Source: Margaritifera margaritifera
Lineage: Eukaryota; Mollusca; Bivalvia; Unionida; Margaritiferidae
Length of the DNA stretch: 64,000 nt
Assembly (NCBI GenBank): GCA_029931535.1
Contig: JAQPZY010001536.1
Location: 2,053,001-2,117,000, forward strand
Direction of reading: 5' to 3'
A model generated the notes under the pieces. The model searched no databases, was not told where the DNA came from, and saw nothing but the letters and a program-made list of their open reading frames with translations. Shown piece after piece: positions 23,276 through 36,788 of this stretch. The first letter of the stretch is position 1. Each line of letters opens with the position of its first letter. Made by a program: the position numbers and the translations under genes.

Positions 23276-23402
23276 CTTTTCTTTCCTCACATCTCATGCA
23301 TACTTCGTTTCCTCACATCTCATGCATACCACCTTTCCTTACATCTCATGCAAACTTCGTTTCCTCACATCTCATGCATACTTTGTCACATCTCATACTT
23401 TG
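23276..23402. repeat. 26-bp tandem repeat
   Basis: About five units with core CCTCACATCTCATGCATAC, slightly diverged. Confidence 0.85.
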
Positions 23403-26400
23403 TCAAAACAGAAATTCGGAAAAATTAAGGACTAAAGAAGATACACACACTTCTTAAAAAGATGTGCGAACACAGTTTATTACCTCCCCTCCCCCCGCCA
23501 GCACACACATATACACCATTTTGTAAATGAATTGTACATTTCTCATTTATCAATGGTTTTCAAATAAACATTTAGTGATCGGTAGAGGCATTGCTCATAA
23601 AAAGGAAACGAAAGCTTAAACTGATGAAAATAATACAAGAAATACCTATATAATCATTAATCAAGTAGTTTATTTTTCTTCTATAAATCTTTATAACTTA
23701 ATTGCAAATTAAAATCATGCAATCTCGAGAAATAGAAGTTAAAAGACACAAATCTTACCAACATATTTAAGAACTGTTAGTCCACTGTGACGTAAGGTAA
23801 TTCAGCACGATGTATGGTGTACTTAAACCTCTATTCCACAGCTGTTTTTGATGAATGCCTTATTGTTTGTCTAATTAAGTTGAAAATATGCCGCTCTGAC
23901 TGCTTCGGATATGGGAGGTGCAGTGCAAATTAATTTTCTTCCCTAAGGATGCTAAACCATCCTGGAACCATCAATTTAATAGTATTTGTCTGGTAGTTCA
24001 TCTTAAAGTGCTTGATAACACTGCAATAGGATGGACGCTCTAATCAGGATAGAACTAATAGACTTTAGAAGTGTCAATGATTGATGCTCTTCTAACTCGA
24101 TTGTGAAAACAAATGCATAAAGGGAAGCCAGATAAGTCAGTAACGCTGATGAATTAGCACAGATTCGGCCACATTTATATGTTTTGTATTGTGTAGTATA
24201 CCCATTAATATTTCCAGCCATTACATGAACGCATGTAGCTATTAATGACATGTCGGCCCTAGTGTATGTTGTACAAACACAACTTATATTTCCTTGAAAG
24301 TAAAGTTTCCATTTTATGACTTTATGGACAAACTGAATGTCTGAAGCTGGACTTAAATCTCAACATATGCAAGTAATCGCGTGTACGGGATTGTCTCTTA
24401 TGTTCCTGCTACAAGTGCCAATGATTGCAGCGACATTGAGGGAATTTCTTATCTATGTAGACCATTATCAGTTCCTGTGCAGTTGTACTTAAATCTAAAG
24501 GGTGTTTCAAGGAGTGACTGCAGAAAAAAATGTGTCCAAACACATCGTTGTAATTGTTAAATGACAAATTCTGCATATTTTAAGCCCATATTGCAGAATT
24601 GTGGAAAAAAAATTCATTTCTTATCACTCGATTGGCACTGTGTGCTTCTTTTACGTCTATCTTGCAATTCTATGGAAAGGAAACTGTATACGTTTCACAA
24701 GACGCACAATAAAAGAACTGTTTCTTAGAAAATTAAGTCCAAGGATATCGAAGAAAGCTACAAAGACTTAAAGCAACTATCTCAAAGAGAAAACGGTTCA
24801 TGGTACGATATATTAATCAGAATGATGTGTACTATATGATGAAAGAGATTTTAAAAAATATCGAATATTTATATTCTTTAGACTTTAATTCTGACATCCC
24901 ACTATCTGTATCGTATGAGTTAGAATATTGAAAACTTACTGTCGATCGTACAAAAGTTCTCACAACCTGCCGTGTGTTCTATCGCATGCCCACATGCGCT
25001 GGACAGCCATTTATAATATCGAACAAACCAAAGTAACTAAACTGAAGACCCAAATAGTTTTCATACACGTGAGTTCGCACCAAAAATTGATTATCTTCGG
25101 CTTTTAATGCTAATGTTGGTCAATGCATGTTCTTCTATTACTCCCTAAGTTTCATCATGTAACGGAAACTCTGTTGCTGCTTTTTGTCCTTTTATGTTAT
25201 TTTAATTGACGGCTACATTTAAATCCCACTGACACAGGTAACGATGGTATGCCTATCTACAAGGAAGCAAGCAAACAAACAAGCACGAAAAACTCATTGT
25301 TACCAAGTAGTAATGTCATTATTAAATTTTCGTTACCATGGTACCGTATCATTTTATAATGATGCATTGCGCTAGAAATATGCAAGCTTCCTCCACAAAG
25401 AAAATATAGATTTCTATAGTAATTCCATATTACTTTCTTGTGTGGAGAAAGTTAGATTTAATAAAACTTTGCGAGTCTTTAGTATACTTACATCAATGGC
25501 AGCCGATGTCTATTTTTCAGTAAAATACCTCTAATAAGTATTTGCAATTTATTTTATATCCCATTCTACCTCAATGCAAAGTTTATGAAAATCGATGGAT
25601 TTTTTTTACCTTGCTCTGACCGAATTCAGGGTCGATGAGCATTAACTGAAAAGAAAGTTAATTTTTTTTTCTATAAGAATTTCCGTGTCTTGTGTGAAAA
25701 ACACATTAAAAATCAGCTGAAAATTCCATTTTATATTTCAATCTGTGTTCTTGTGTGGTTAGTTTCAAAACATATTGACATACATATCAGTTTGGCAATT
25801 TGTCTGTCTTCAAACGATGTCATTAATTGTAAATGCCTATGACATATGAGTTGATGCCATGTATGGATTATTTTTCATTACATGTCAAATGATAAAGACA
25901 GAAGGTATAGACGTAGTATAATTTACCGGACATAGGATGTTCAGTAAAATAGAATTACTGTTGGCCTTCATTGAACTTAGGGTATTAAAAACGTATCAGA
26001 GAAGTGCATATTTTACCTGTACCTCTGAATGTAAGAAATGGTTCTAACTGGTTTTGCCCCCACCCTGAAAAATACCCCCCCCCCCAAAAAAAAAAAAACG
26101 GAAAAAAAAGAAGAAAAAGAAGCAAATTTAAACCTACCATAACTGAAACGATTGTTGAAGCTAACAAGACATTATTTTTTATTAATACTCCAAGGTAACA
26201 GAATGTAATTATAGTGTGTATAAGAGATTCCTCGGCATAAAAACAAAAATTACCCAATATCGCAAGTATGCCATATCGCAAGTATATCCATAATGTTCAG
26301 ATATTACGTCTTCTCTCTATTTCTCTCTTTCATTGTCTCCATGCAGCCTTTCCACGTTTGGTATTATAAATAATTTTAAAACATTACAAACTTATAAAAT

Positions 26401-26838
26401 TGCACACATAAGTCAATATAGCTATGATCTTTTGGGCTTCCATTTTTGGTTGTCTATTTTGTGGATCTCTACGCTGAAAGGTCAACGGAAAAAAATTCGA
26501 CTGAATTAGATCTGATCCGGAACGTGTATGAGGTAAACAAACGAGGCAGAGTTACGCGGAAAAATCAAAATATGCATTGCTTGATAAAACTTTGCTTGGA
26601 TCTTCATAAACTTTATAATTTTATCTAGAAATGGCGTGTTTGAAAAATTGCTTTTCTTACATCACCGGCGGTATTTTGTAATAATTTATTCAAGTTCTAT
26701 TTTCGTTTCTAATTGGTTCTTATTAGCAACCTTTTCCAAAAGGTTTAAGATCACAATAACAGTTCGATAGATAGGACGATATTATAGTCAAAGATATAAA
26801 AAGAAGAAATCTCGTTTATTGGAAAATATCTGCCTTTT
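23403..26838. other. Gene-free stretch
   Basis: No recognisable gene or mobile element. A C-run next to an A-run at 26067-26110 is low complexity; open frames over it are artefacts. Confidence 0.5.
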
Positions 26839-27845
26839 AATCACAATGTCTCGTATTATCTGGAAATGCTTAAATCATTAAAACACTCTGAGGATTCTTT
26901 CCCATTCTTGAAAATAATTTCTTAGATGTACAAACTTCATTAATATTCGCAACTTAATTTCCATCATCTGATACAATCTTTGTAATAAGTATTTCAGCAT
27001 AATTTCTTTTTTTCCATGTTAGGCAAATATGTAATGTTTTTTCTCCTTCAACATTCAGTTTGCTTTTGATCTCTTGATAATGCCATCTACCTTTTGTTCA
27101 CGCAAATATTTTCATTTTCAGTCATTTCCACTACTGTATTATCGTCAATAAAGTCTGAAGAGTATATTTTTTTTAGTCTTTTTTCAAGAGCTTTATCAAC
27201 TATGTCCCTTTCTTTCCTTTTTGTATGAAGCATATTATCTAATTGTCCCCTACATTAATAATGTTATGGTCTCCCATAGAAAAGATAATTTGTACCTAAA
27301 ATACTTTTGTGTGTATTGGATATTTGCCTTTGATCAATGAGATATTGTTCGTCCGTATAACTGATACTGCGTTTAATCATATTGACATATTCGGGATTAT
27401 TAAATAAGCGTGTTATTGAATTTCCAGGGTTCCTATCCCTTATTTAATACATTTAATAAAGAAATTTTGAGGATACAATAACAGGAGAATGACCTAAATT
27501 ATAAGTAAAATTAGTATCTGTTTCTAAAAGAAAATTTTGTAGAGTCGAGGTAATTAGGAAGTAGTCGAGTCTAGTCTGAGTTTTTAATCGGGCCACGCCA
27601 TGTAAATCTTTCACATGTCGTTTTATTTCTCAAAAGGCATCAACGCGATCTAATAGATTCATCATATTATGAGATCTATGATTACTCTTTGTTGAATAAT
27701 TCAAAGTATCCGCTATGTTTTCGGGATATTCTAGTCTCCTCCGATAAAGATTGAGGAGTTTGCAAAAGTTAAACTTATTTTTGATTATCTCGAAATAAAT
27801 GTGATATATTTTCAAAAGTAAGGCGCTGACACTGAATGTTCGCAT
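26839..27845 (-). pseudogene. L1/Tx1-like LINE ORF2 fragment
   Basis: Minus-strand shreds follow the order of an apurinic-like endonuclease C-terminus and the linker to reverse transcriptase. MMNLLDRVDAF appears near 27660, TRLDYFLITSTL at about 27545-27580, LGHSPVIVSSKF near 27480, NPEYVNMIKRSISYTDEQY near 27350-27410, and a charged linker ending LPNMEKKK near 27000. The RLDYFLI...HSPV blocks are hallmarks of LINE endonucleases of this type; the enzyme nicks target DNA for target-primed reverse transcription. Frames shift at least four times. It belongs to the same broad family as the element at 48330-52113 and covers its central part, which is largely lost there to a minisatellite. Confidence 0.7.
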
Positions 27846-28094
27846 GTAAGATTATGTAATTACTAATCGGATCAACGATTTCATTGATAATTTAGAACGA
27901 GAAAGTATGTTTTACATGCATGTCTTTCTCGTTGGACGACAGTATAACATAAGTGAAATAGATATATAGAAACTCAAGCAGTGTCTCGACTAAACCTTAT
28001 TAAAATCGCACTGAAGCTGAAAATGAACATATATTTATCTTTGGCTGTAAAGCAATAAGCAAATCAAACAAAAAAAATTTAAAACATGACAAGG

Positions 28095-29609
28095 TGTAAC
28101 ATTTGCATGTCTTAGTACCATGATACTTGTGTTGGTATTAGCAAAACAGACCAAGGAGGATTATGGCTCTGTCCTCAATGTAGAAAAATACATAAGGACT
28201 TGAAAGCGGTTCGGACTTCGATAGATAAATTACATACGTGTACAAGGGCCATTTTAAACCAAATACAAGCTCTGTCAAATAATATTGAATCAAAATGTGT
28301 AAACATAAACGACCGATCTCAATACAACTTGAAGAAATCAAACAGCAAACATTAGATGCCAAACTTGAAACCCCCCAAAAAAGCAGCTGAATTACTAAAC
28401 AAAACACAAAACGTAATCCAATTAATAAAAGCTAATACAAAGTATCCAAGGTCGGAACACGAAAGGGCCACTATCCAGACAGACAGACAGAGGTAAATCA
28501 TGAACTGACAAACCAATACACGCTAACGGAAGTGAAGAACAGTCTCAGACAAATCAAAATCTACTTAGTCATTCTCATCTTCCTCCAACAAAGACCCTGA
28601 TTACAGGATCATCTATCCTGAAAGGAATCAACACCAGAGGCATTTTTACGTGATGTCCATGTGAAATCATACTCTGGTGCAACCACTGACAGTCTCAAAA
28701 CAGAATTGAACAAACTTGATCTCAATATATACCACAAATTTATTGTCCAAGTAGGAGAAAATGATGCTGATAGAGGTCTGGACCTAAATCGGTTTGAGAC
28801 CAAATACACGTCCCTTATCAACCAGTTACTCCTCCAGGTAGATAATGTCGTTGTATCTGGCCTTATTCCATGACGGGACGTGGATATGACGCAATATAAT
28901 GACATATTGGTAAATATTAGCACATCGTTTAACCTACCATACATATCAAACTACGACACATTTTTGCTAGCGTCGGGTCAGCTACAATCCACTTTCTTTC
29001 GTTCTCACTGATTCACCTGAGAGACCCGGACAAAGTAAACTTATTGAAAAGCATGTACAATGATACTCCTGTACTCAAACCAAAATCTACCAATGTGGTC
29101 AATCACTACCCAGCTACGCAATACCAACATAGGCAACAGAAACGTCACAGACGTCCAGTGCAAGCTCGTAATGGGTGAGAAATATCAACCCAATTGCACA
29201 GAATACATGGCATGGTTACCGAGGCAGACTTGATCGCAATATAAGGCTCTGGAAAAGGGACACATCGATAAAACAACATTACGAACATGACAGACATGAC
29301 ATACCTACATGGAATAATAAACATTATGTACATCAGGCTGAGTACAACGATAATACATGTACCTCAGTCAATAATAGGTATCATGTTCTCGGTGATATTT
29401 ATTTTGAGTGTCTTACCGTCCAAAGTATTAATTCTTACTGTACATGTCAAGAATTAATGTCTCTTCCTCTAGCTCACAAGAAACATTCTGTCCTCGATTC
29501 TTCACCGATTAGAAAGAATGTTCGCTGTACACCCTTTGGCTTGAAAAAGAAAGGTAAGCAACTTATCAAACTCATCGTAAGACACATCTTACCAAAATCG
29601 ATGAACTAA
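28095..29609 (+). pseudogene. LINE ORF1: PHD finger plus SGNH/GDSL hydrolase
   Basis: The frame from 28095 reads CNICMS, stop, YHDTC, then GGLWLCPQCRK (28158-28184). This is the C-x2-C...H-x2-C...W-x-C-P-x-C spacing of a PHD finger with one in-frame stop. A helical, charged linker follows. From 28597 LITGSSILKGINTRG gives the SGNH block I (G-S-S). After a frameshift, VGENDADRG at about 28751-28780 is block III (G-x-N-D), and NVVVSGLIP ends the domain. The remainder (29175-29609) is a basic, Asn/His-rich tail. In related elements ORF1p binds RNA and the esterase-like domain may act on lipids or chromatin, but its role is unproven. Stops and frameshifts break it in at least three places. Confidence 0.8.
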
Positions 29610-32223
29610 GACTTACGATACAAAAAATGAATCCAACCTTGCAGTAATTGGACTGTGTGAAACGTTTCTTGACTGCAATATACCTGACTGTGCTATTTCT
29701 ATTATAAGCTTTTCATTGGAAAGATGAGTTCGCTGCCAAAGCATGGGAGGAGTGATAGTCATGTACGTTTCAAACAGCGCAGAGAAGAGTTGATCTCGAA
29801 ATATCCACTGTAGAATCAATATGGATCGAATTAAGTTTACTTAACAGCAAATCTATTTACATCTGCTCTGCTTACCGACCTCCAAACTCTCTCTCATCAC
29901 GGACTGATCAATTTCAACGCGAGCTAGAGGCCGCTTTAACTTTTAACAATGTAGTAATTATCGTGGGAAACTTTAATATTGATTTTTCATCTCCGATATT
30001 AATGCTAAATGGCTTCATATGATACAACTGTGCGATCTTACACAGGTAATCAATGTTCCAACAAGAGTAACAACCTGTACTTCTACCCTGATCGACTACA
30101 TCTACACCACCAACCCTGACAACCTCTACGAGATTAACGTACCCTGTTTCTCTATTAGTGATCACTATTCCACGTGTGCAACTCGTAAGCAACAGGGCGC
30201 AAAGAAGCACAATTCATACTTCTATATGTAATACCAATGCTTTAAAAATTTGCTGACGCTCCAATACAAATCAAAAGAATTAAACGATCAAAACAACCAG
30301 AATGGTGGTATACTAATGAAATCGCTGAGTCGCAACGTAAACGAAACTACTATCATAAATGTAAAGAGTTTACCAATGATCGTTTATGGCGGACCAAGTA
30401 AAATCCCTCATTGTAAAGTATAAACGCTCTTTTTTTCAAAGAAGTTATCGCCTCAAAATCTGAAGAAAAAAAAAACCAATCTGGAATTACTTGCGAGAAC
30501 CAACTGCTACGAACCCAGTACTTCTAAGTTCATGCGAAATTATAGGTAATGGCACTAGCTACACTGATGATCACGATATTGCACACCAACTGAACCTCTT
30601 TTTTACTAATATTTCCCAAACTCTTGACAGGTCTAATTTTATATAGAGCTTAACATAGATAAACTTACTGCCTTGGTGAATGAAAGGGTACACGATCATG
30701 TTTGTTTTAATATCGCCCTAATTACATTTACTGATACTATAGATATTATCACTAAAAGAAACACACACAAAAATCGGCGGGTCTAGATGAAATTTACCCC
30801 AAAATTCTGAAAATGTCGGCTTTATCGATCGCTGAGTCATCAAAAGGAGTAATTAACTGCAGTAATTGAGCCATTGAAATTAGTAAACGTGTTCGCAATT
30901 CATAAGGGAAATGAAAAGAATGACCCATCTAACTATCGACCAATATATGTTATCAATACTTTCAAAAATGATTGAAAAACATGCCAGGAAGCATCTTTTC
31001 GGATATGTTTACAAGTATCACCTCCTCCATAAATCACAATCGGCTTTCCGACAACAACATTCCTGTCAAACTGCATTGACGAAACTTATAAACCTGTGGC
31101 TACTAGTATTCGAATAGGGCGAACTTACTGACGCAGTCTTTGTTGATTTTAAAATAAACCATTCGATTTGGTTGACCCTTCGGTGGTCATTAAAAAGCTA
31201 TCAACCTACAAGTTTTCTTCAAACTCAGTTACTTGGTTTACGTTACGTTGTATCTCACTAACAGACCCCAGGTTGTTTGTACATGTACATACACTTCCGA
31301 TTCAAATAATATATTAAGTGGTGTTCCTCAAGGCTTTATATTAGGGCCTCTTCTTTTCTACTGTTTATCAATGATTTGGCCTTGTATCCAGTGCACTCTA
31401 ACACCGATCTATCCGCTGACAATTCTGCACTGCATACATCTGGTAAATCTCTGGACTCCTGGACTCCATTGAAAAGAAACTTCAAATCGACCTCAGCAAT
31501 ACATCAGTTTGGTGTCAACAAAACAGGATGCATATCAATGCATCTAAAACGAAATGTATCCACTAACATGGCTTTCCTTCAAACTCCAAATGGCTTAAAC
31601 GTGTCTAGTCTTAAAATCAAAGACTTCTTGGTATCTACATTGATCAACACCTCGGCTGGAATACACATATCGATCACATATTTCGTCAAAAGAATAACTC
31701 TATTAAAATTACTGTCGAAATGTCCACCTCCCCAGTCGCTTGAACTTTATTTTTCGGGGTATATACTACCACTGATAGACTACGGTTGTACCATATGGGG
31801 AAACACATCCAATTAAAATCTATCCAGAATTGATAAACTCCAGAAAAGGGAAGCGCGAATAATTCTGAAACTTCCTATTACGACTCCCTTGAATGTTTTG
31901 TTTTCACGTCTACAAAAGTTACCTAAACAAAAATGTATTCTTTATTTGAAAGGAATCATGACATAAAGTCTCTAAACGATCTTTCTCCAGATTATATCTC
32001 TAACCTAACTGAACTAAGATCATCAAACACTGAGCGTAATCTCCGATCAACAGCTAACAACGAACTCCAGATTCCGTGGTTGAAAACCAACCGTTTCTAA
32101 AGCTCTTTTACTGTATTAGCACATACCTTTCGGAATACCTTACTACCGAGGACACGCAATTCAAATTCCCTTGCTTAGTTTGAAATCTCATTAAAGAAAT
32201 TCTTTCTTAACCAGCTGGAATGA
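29605..32223 (+). pseudogene. LINE ORF2: endonuclease plus reverse transcriptase
   Basis: Endonuclease: LAVIGLCETFLD near 29640, YICSAYRPPNS at about 29857-29890, GNFNID at 29966-29983 and RVTTCTSTLIDYIYTTNPDN at about 30066-30125, then SISDHYSTC. The catalytic GDFN motif has become GNFN, which removes the aspartate. Reverse transcriptase: YRPIYVLSILSKMIEKHARK around 30935-30990 across a frameshift, KSQSAFRQQHSCQTALTKLI at about 31036-31095, and GVPQGFILGPLLF at about 31319-31357. The catalytic box (Y/F)ADD is SADN at about 31411-31422. The C-terminal domain ends near SLKKFFLNQLE with the stop at 32221-32223. In life this protein nicks target DNA and copies the element RNA into the site. Both active sites are mutated, in addition to many frameshifts. 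Confidence 0.85.
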
Positions 32224-32570
32224 TATATTAAAGCATACCAATACATAATTAAAGCCTACCAATACATAATTTTATCACTGTATCCAGAGATAATATGTGC
32301 AGGTTTAATTCTATCTATGTATATACGACTTCTAACATGCTGAAATGTGGGTACGTGTGTATAGTATATTGTTCATGTATATACCTGTTGACCACTCTAG
32401 TTACATATATTAATCCATTTTAAATCTGTGTGAGTACGTTTGCGAACATACGCGAGTGTGTGTAAATGACCTTTTTTAACATGATCTGTTACAAAAATTG
32501 AGGACCACAGAGCAGATGGGTCTTTTATGACCAAATGTGTTATCCTTGTTAAATAAAGATTAATATTATT

Positions 32571-32576
<6 letters not shown>

Positions 32577-32642
<66 letters not shown>
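32577..32642. repeat. (ATT)n tail of the LINE
   Basis: About 22 ATT units directly after the LINE 3' end, as is usual for CR1/L2-type 3' termini; the preceding bases 32555-32576 are an imperfect version. Confidence 0.9.
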
Positions 32643-32643
<1 letters not shown>

Positions 32644-32747
32644 GATAGTAAGACTCCTACTGTAGCTGCTACTTGAGCAAAATTTTGCAGTCACACTCTT
32701 CCAAAAGCTTTCAATATTCTTGGTAGAGAGAGTATATAAACAAGAAA

Positions 32748-32750
<3 letters not shown>

Positions 32751-32809
<59 letters not shown>
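32751..32809. repeat. (TA)n microsatellite
   Basis: About 29 perfect TA units. Confidence 0.95.
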
Positions 32810-32814
<5 letters not shown>

Positions 32815-33057
32815 AAGAAAACAAAAAATAATTCCTCAACGAGAAAGATATGCATGTAAACATACATGTAACAAGCTATGTGATTGACAAGGTCTATATA
32901 CTTATATAAATTTCCCATGTTTGTATAGTTCAGATACAATATACATCACAAACCGATATAAAAGGATCAGAGAAATGGACGAAGAAAAAAAAAACTGATA
33001 TGGTCTTTGTATGTTACTCAAAACAAAGAAGAGAGCCAACCCACTCACAGAACTCAC

Positions 33058-33515
33058 CTTTTTCGGTTAGAGAGGTACAAACGGATACTCCTTTAGGTAA
33101 ACAAGTCTTGTGTGCTTCCGCTTTTCCTCCAACATAGTTTTTCTCTGCAACAGGAGAGGTTTCCTCAATTCCGCACTTCATCCTTTGTTCAAGTTCTTGA
33201 GACTGCGTGACATGACCTCTTCCATATTTATCAGACTATTGAATTGAACAATGCTGCTCATATGACCTTCGGGACCTCGTGGGCATTGATTAAAAATTAA
33301 TCTCGGCAACACGATCCTCTTCAATATGAAGTGAATCATAAAACAAATGTACCACCAAGGAATCTTTGACACGGGAAGATTCACTACGTTCACCAGACAG
33401 GTATAGAATAATAAAGTTCAACTTGTTTCCACTCAGTTCTAATTTGATACGCTCTTCTGACTCCTCGTCGATCTTCTTCAGATCTACGTCTGTTTGTTTC
33501 TACTGTAATAAATTT
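33058..33515 (-). pseudogene. LINE ORF1-like (RRM-type) remnant
   Basis: On the minus strand a long coding-like run begins after 33515 with DVDLKKIDEESEERIKLE and continues SLVVHLFYDSLHIEEDRVAE (about 33310-33370). It shifts frame to GPEGHMSSIVQFNS (about 33230-33275) and then back to MKCGIEETSP. The 'LHIEE...I...RxxEGH...IVQFNS' pattern resembles the RRM-like domain of ORF1 proteins of L1-type LINEs. Two in-frame stops and two frameshifts show decay. The end, at 33058, is followed on the minus strand by GTGAGT, a perfect splice-donor consensus, so a host exon is a less likely alternative. Confidence 0.45.
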
Positions 33516-34748
33516 CGGTATGTTCCATTTATACTTACGTCTCCATTTATAGGTTCATTAGACTTTAGTGATTAGTTGTTTGATTATGGGAAGTCGGTGT
33601 TGGGAAAATATTTCCCAGCCCGAGTAATTAGCCAATTTCTAGGAGCAGATGTCATACTTACAGTTTTTAAGAGACTTTGCAATGGCATGGATTGGTTTCC
33701 TAGTTTGAGATGGGGATAGTCTACCATAAGTGGGCATGGAGCCAAGTAGTTCCTATCCTAATTCAGAGGTGTTGATTGATTGTGTCTTTCGGTGGGAGAT
33801 ATTCGTGAAAGGAACTACTCGTTTGTGCCATGGAATAATTGGGAAGAGGTCATCCCTTTGTTTGGAGATACTTTTCATTGTAGCAGTTGGTGGAAGTGCA
33901 CGTGCAAAACGTGGTTCAGACTGTTGTTTTTATTGACCCAGGGATATAATCGGAAAGTAGTTCCCTGCATTGGGTGTTTGAATTATGTTATATGCTTCAT
34001 GCCACGGCATGCTAAGAAGGAAAAGCCATGCAATTGAGAAGTTATAGTTGTGACATTGTGGTCATTCATTTATAGATTAGAGAAAAATTGTTTCTTGTCT
34101 TGGCGCGTTACGAGAACTTCCAGTTGACAACGAATGTTGTCGGGAAGTCCTTGGAAATACGGGAAAACAAGGGACTTCCAGCCCAACCTCACGCAGGTGT
34201 TTGATTAGCTGGTGAGAGGAACCCCTGTGCGTGTTACACTACAAATATCTCTCAAACCCTTATGTACATACTGAACGAAGTATTTTAAGGTGCAGACCCT
34301 GACTTTGGCTTTATTGACTTCAGCACGAATGTCCTCAATATCGGTCCAACACTCATATGTAATCCGTGAAAAAATTTGCTAGGTCATAAAGTAAACAAAC
34401 TCTGAACGTAATTAAACCAAATTTGATAGAAAGCATCTTGTCCTGAAAGCTTCTTAATATTTGACAATTATTCACGATCTGTTTTCAAATATGGGGATCG
34501 TTACTAAATGTAAACTAAAAACACGATTTCTTCTTTACCAAAACATCTGTAACAGCATTTCTCCAATTTGACAGGACGCATTCTAGCCTGAATGCATTTT
34601 AAATCTGTGGAAATGATGCCGATACATCGTAACACATGACCAACATCATTGCTAAATTGCTAAATATATAAAAACCTTTAAACGACTTCAAGGAAACTAA
34701 TCAACAGAATTTGATGAAATTTCACAGAAATTATCCAGGTATAAGGCC
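33516..34748. other. Unclassified, slightly GC-richer stretch
   Basis: Overlapping plus frames of 60-85 codons at 33730-34037 contain Trp/Cys-rich peptides but no motif I know. On the minus strand a run near 34130-34330 (LGWKSLVFPYFQGLPDN) looks coding-like. It could be the remainder of a LINE ORF1 or another retroelement; unresolved. Confidence 0.35.
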
Positions 34749-34984
34749 TTTCAGGTTTGTACAAATTATGCCGATCTGACATCCAATATGGCTGACATTA
34801 CTAAAATAGAAGAAAATTCTTTAGACGTCAGAAAGCATTACATTAAGCCCACATTTATTGGTCAACTTTCAGGTTTGTACAAATTACTCCGATCTGACAT
34901 CCAATATGGCTGCCAGTACTAAAATAGAAGAAAATTCTTTCGACGTCAGAAAGCATTGTATTAAGCCCACATTTATTGGTCAAC
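34749..34984. repeat. 118-bp tandem duplication
   Basis: Two adjacent copies with core TCCAATATGGCTG and GAAAATTCTTT, period 118 bp, with about six mismatches, so it is a recent duplication. Confidence 0.9.
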
Positions 34985-36614
34985 TGCTCTGACATTTAGT
35001 TTTGATGTAGATATCCGTTTGCGATCTCATGACCACTTGGGTCTCTTGTTATCATGTGATACTGTTAGCCAAAGGCATATGCGTAAGTGGATGGTTCATA
35101 AACTAGAAATAGTGTATAAAGTGTATCCCCCCCATTTGGAAATGGTTTTAAATGACATCTGATTTCTACATATGTTATAAGTTCATGTGTTGAGGATCTT
35201 GTAAAAATATGTAAGTATTGTAAAAACAACAACAACAAAAAAATGTCTTTGTATCTTTTGAATTTTATTGCTAGCTTGTGTGGTTTCCAGCAGGCTTTGT
35301 ACGCGTCAATTTTCCATTCACGTCTTGTTTATCAAGGGAAGATCAACAATCTTAGGTATGCGGTCCAGATTTGTACTGTGCTTATTTGTGCTTAAGTTAT
35401 CAAACGAATCAAACTTCCAGAGCCTATATATCACTTCCATAGAGAATAACTCTTTTCCGGGTGGACCTTCCCTTACAGACGAGATACAAGGCCTTATATA
35501 TGACTTGTTATACCAGTCGGTTTAACAACTGTGACTCGTCGTGCGTGAAACGTGCTTCATCGGTCGCACACCTGTGGGGCTAGACCACATAATTTTGGAA
35601 TAGAACTTGAGAGTGTCCGTCACGTGCCTGCATACTCGCAGAAGCTTATTCATGTGACTTATAAATATTGCTTTTTGACTATAAAATTATTTGCTGATAT
35701 TGTGTATGCATATGGTTTATATCGAGATTTTTAATCGTTGTTATTCAGGATAAATTTATATTATTCTATTCAATAGTATTTTAACCACCGTTTTTAAAAG
35801 AAATGTGTGATAATACAAAACTATTATAAGGTATTGATAATGCATGCCTTTTTTTCAAACTGTAAATTAGACTTATTATAATCGAATTGCATAGTATGTT
35901 ATAATTAGAATTACAAGATAGCAAAGTGATCAATATATGTGGCCATATATGAAGCTCATATATGCCATTGTGAAGTTATTCTAGGGTGCCTTTTTCTTTT
36001 GCAGATTAAGATCACGACTGTTTGCGACAGTTGCGATGTTTACCAAAAATACAAACCAAGAAACAAACAAAAAAAACCCCACTATTTTTAACATGTCAAA
36101 ATGTGTAGATATGGCAAACGACCAATATATCTGTTTTACATCAGCAATATGTTTTCTATTGTGTTCTTTCTCGAATGCCCATGTAATTAAGTTACTAAAT
36201 ACCATGTACTAAAGAGATCTCAATGCAAACATCTAAATGAAATCAAATAAATCATACTCACTATATTAGCAAACAAGGAAGAGAAGTTATTCAAAATGAG
36301 CTTTGTATATGCTATCACAGAATCTAGACTCCATTAAAAGAAAATTGTATCTTCATTGAGGCCAAATTTCCTAATACAAATCGACGTCACTGTTTCAATA
36401 AATGCGTTTATGTAAAATAAGTCAATACCTTTAATTGTTTTGATGTCTATTGATTTTATGCCCTTGTTGTGACTTGATGGAGCACGATAGGATACAGTAC
36501 GCTGTTATCGCTCAAAAACTCAGAAACATTTAACTATCACTATGTTATTTAGATGTTTCGTTACAAGCTCAAAAACAAAATCGAACCCAAAAATAATGCT
36601 TATCTATCTCGCTA
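34985..36614. other. Gene-free stretch
   Basis: Nothing recognised. Open frames at 35268-35525 and 35552-35734 show no family motif. Confidence 0.5.

Positions 36615-36788
<174 letters not shown>

Larger units (their letters stand above)
28095..32642 (+). mobile_element. Decayed CR1/L2-like LINE, near full length
   Basis: About 4.5 kb in one orientation. It has ORF1 with PHD finger and SGNH hydrolase domains, ORF2 with endonuclease and reverse transcriptase, a 350-bp 3' untranslated stretch, and a terminal AATAAAGATTAATATTATT passing into (ATT)n. The 3' microsatellite tail and the ORF1 domain pair are typical of CR1/L2-type non-LTR retrotransposons of lophotrochozoans and cnidarians. The 5' end is not defined and lies at or before 28095. 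Many frameshifts and stops show that it is dead. Confidence 0.85.

Noticed and set aside
33178..33393. Independent 71-codon minus-strand gene
   Set aside because: Only its second half is coding-like, and it continues the neighbouring frame of the LINE ORF1-like remnant, so it is a frameshifted part of that relic.
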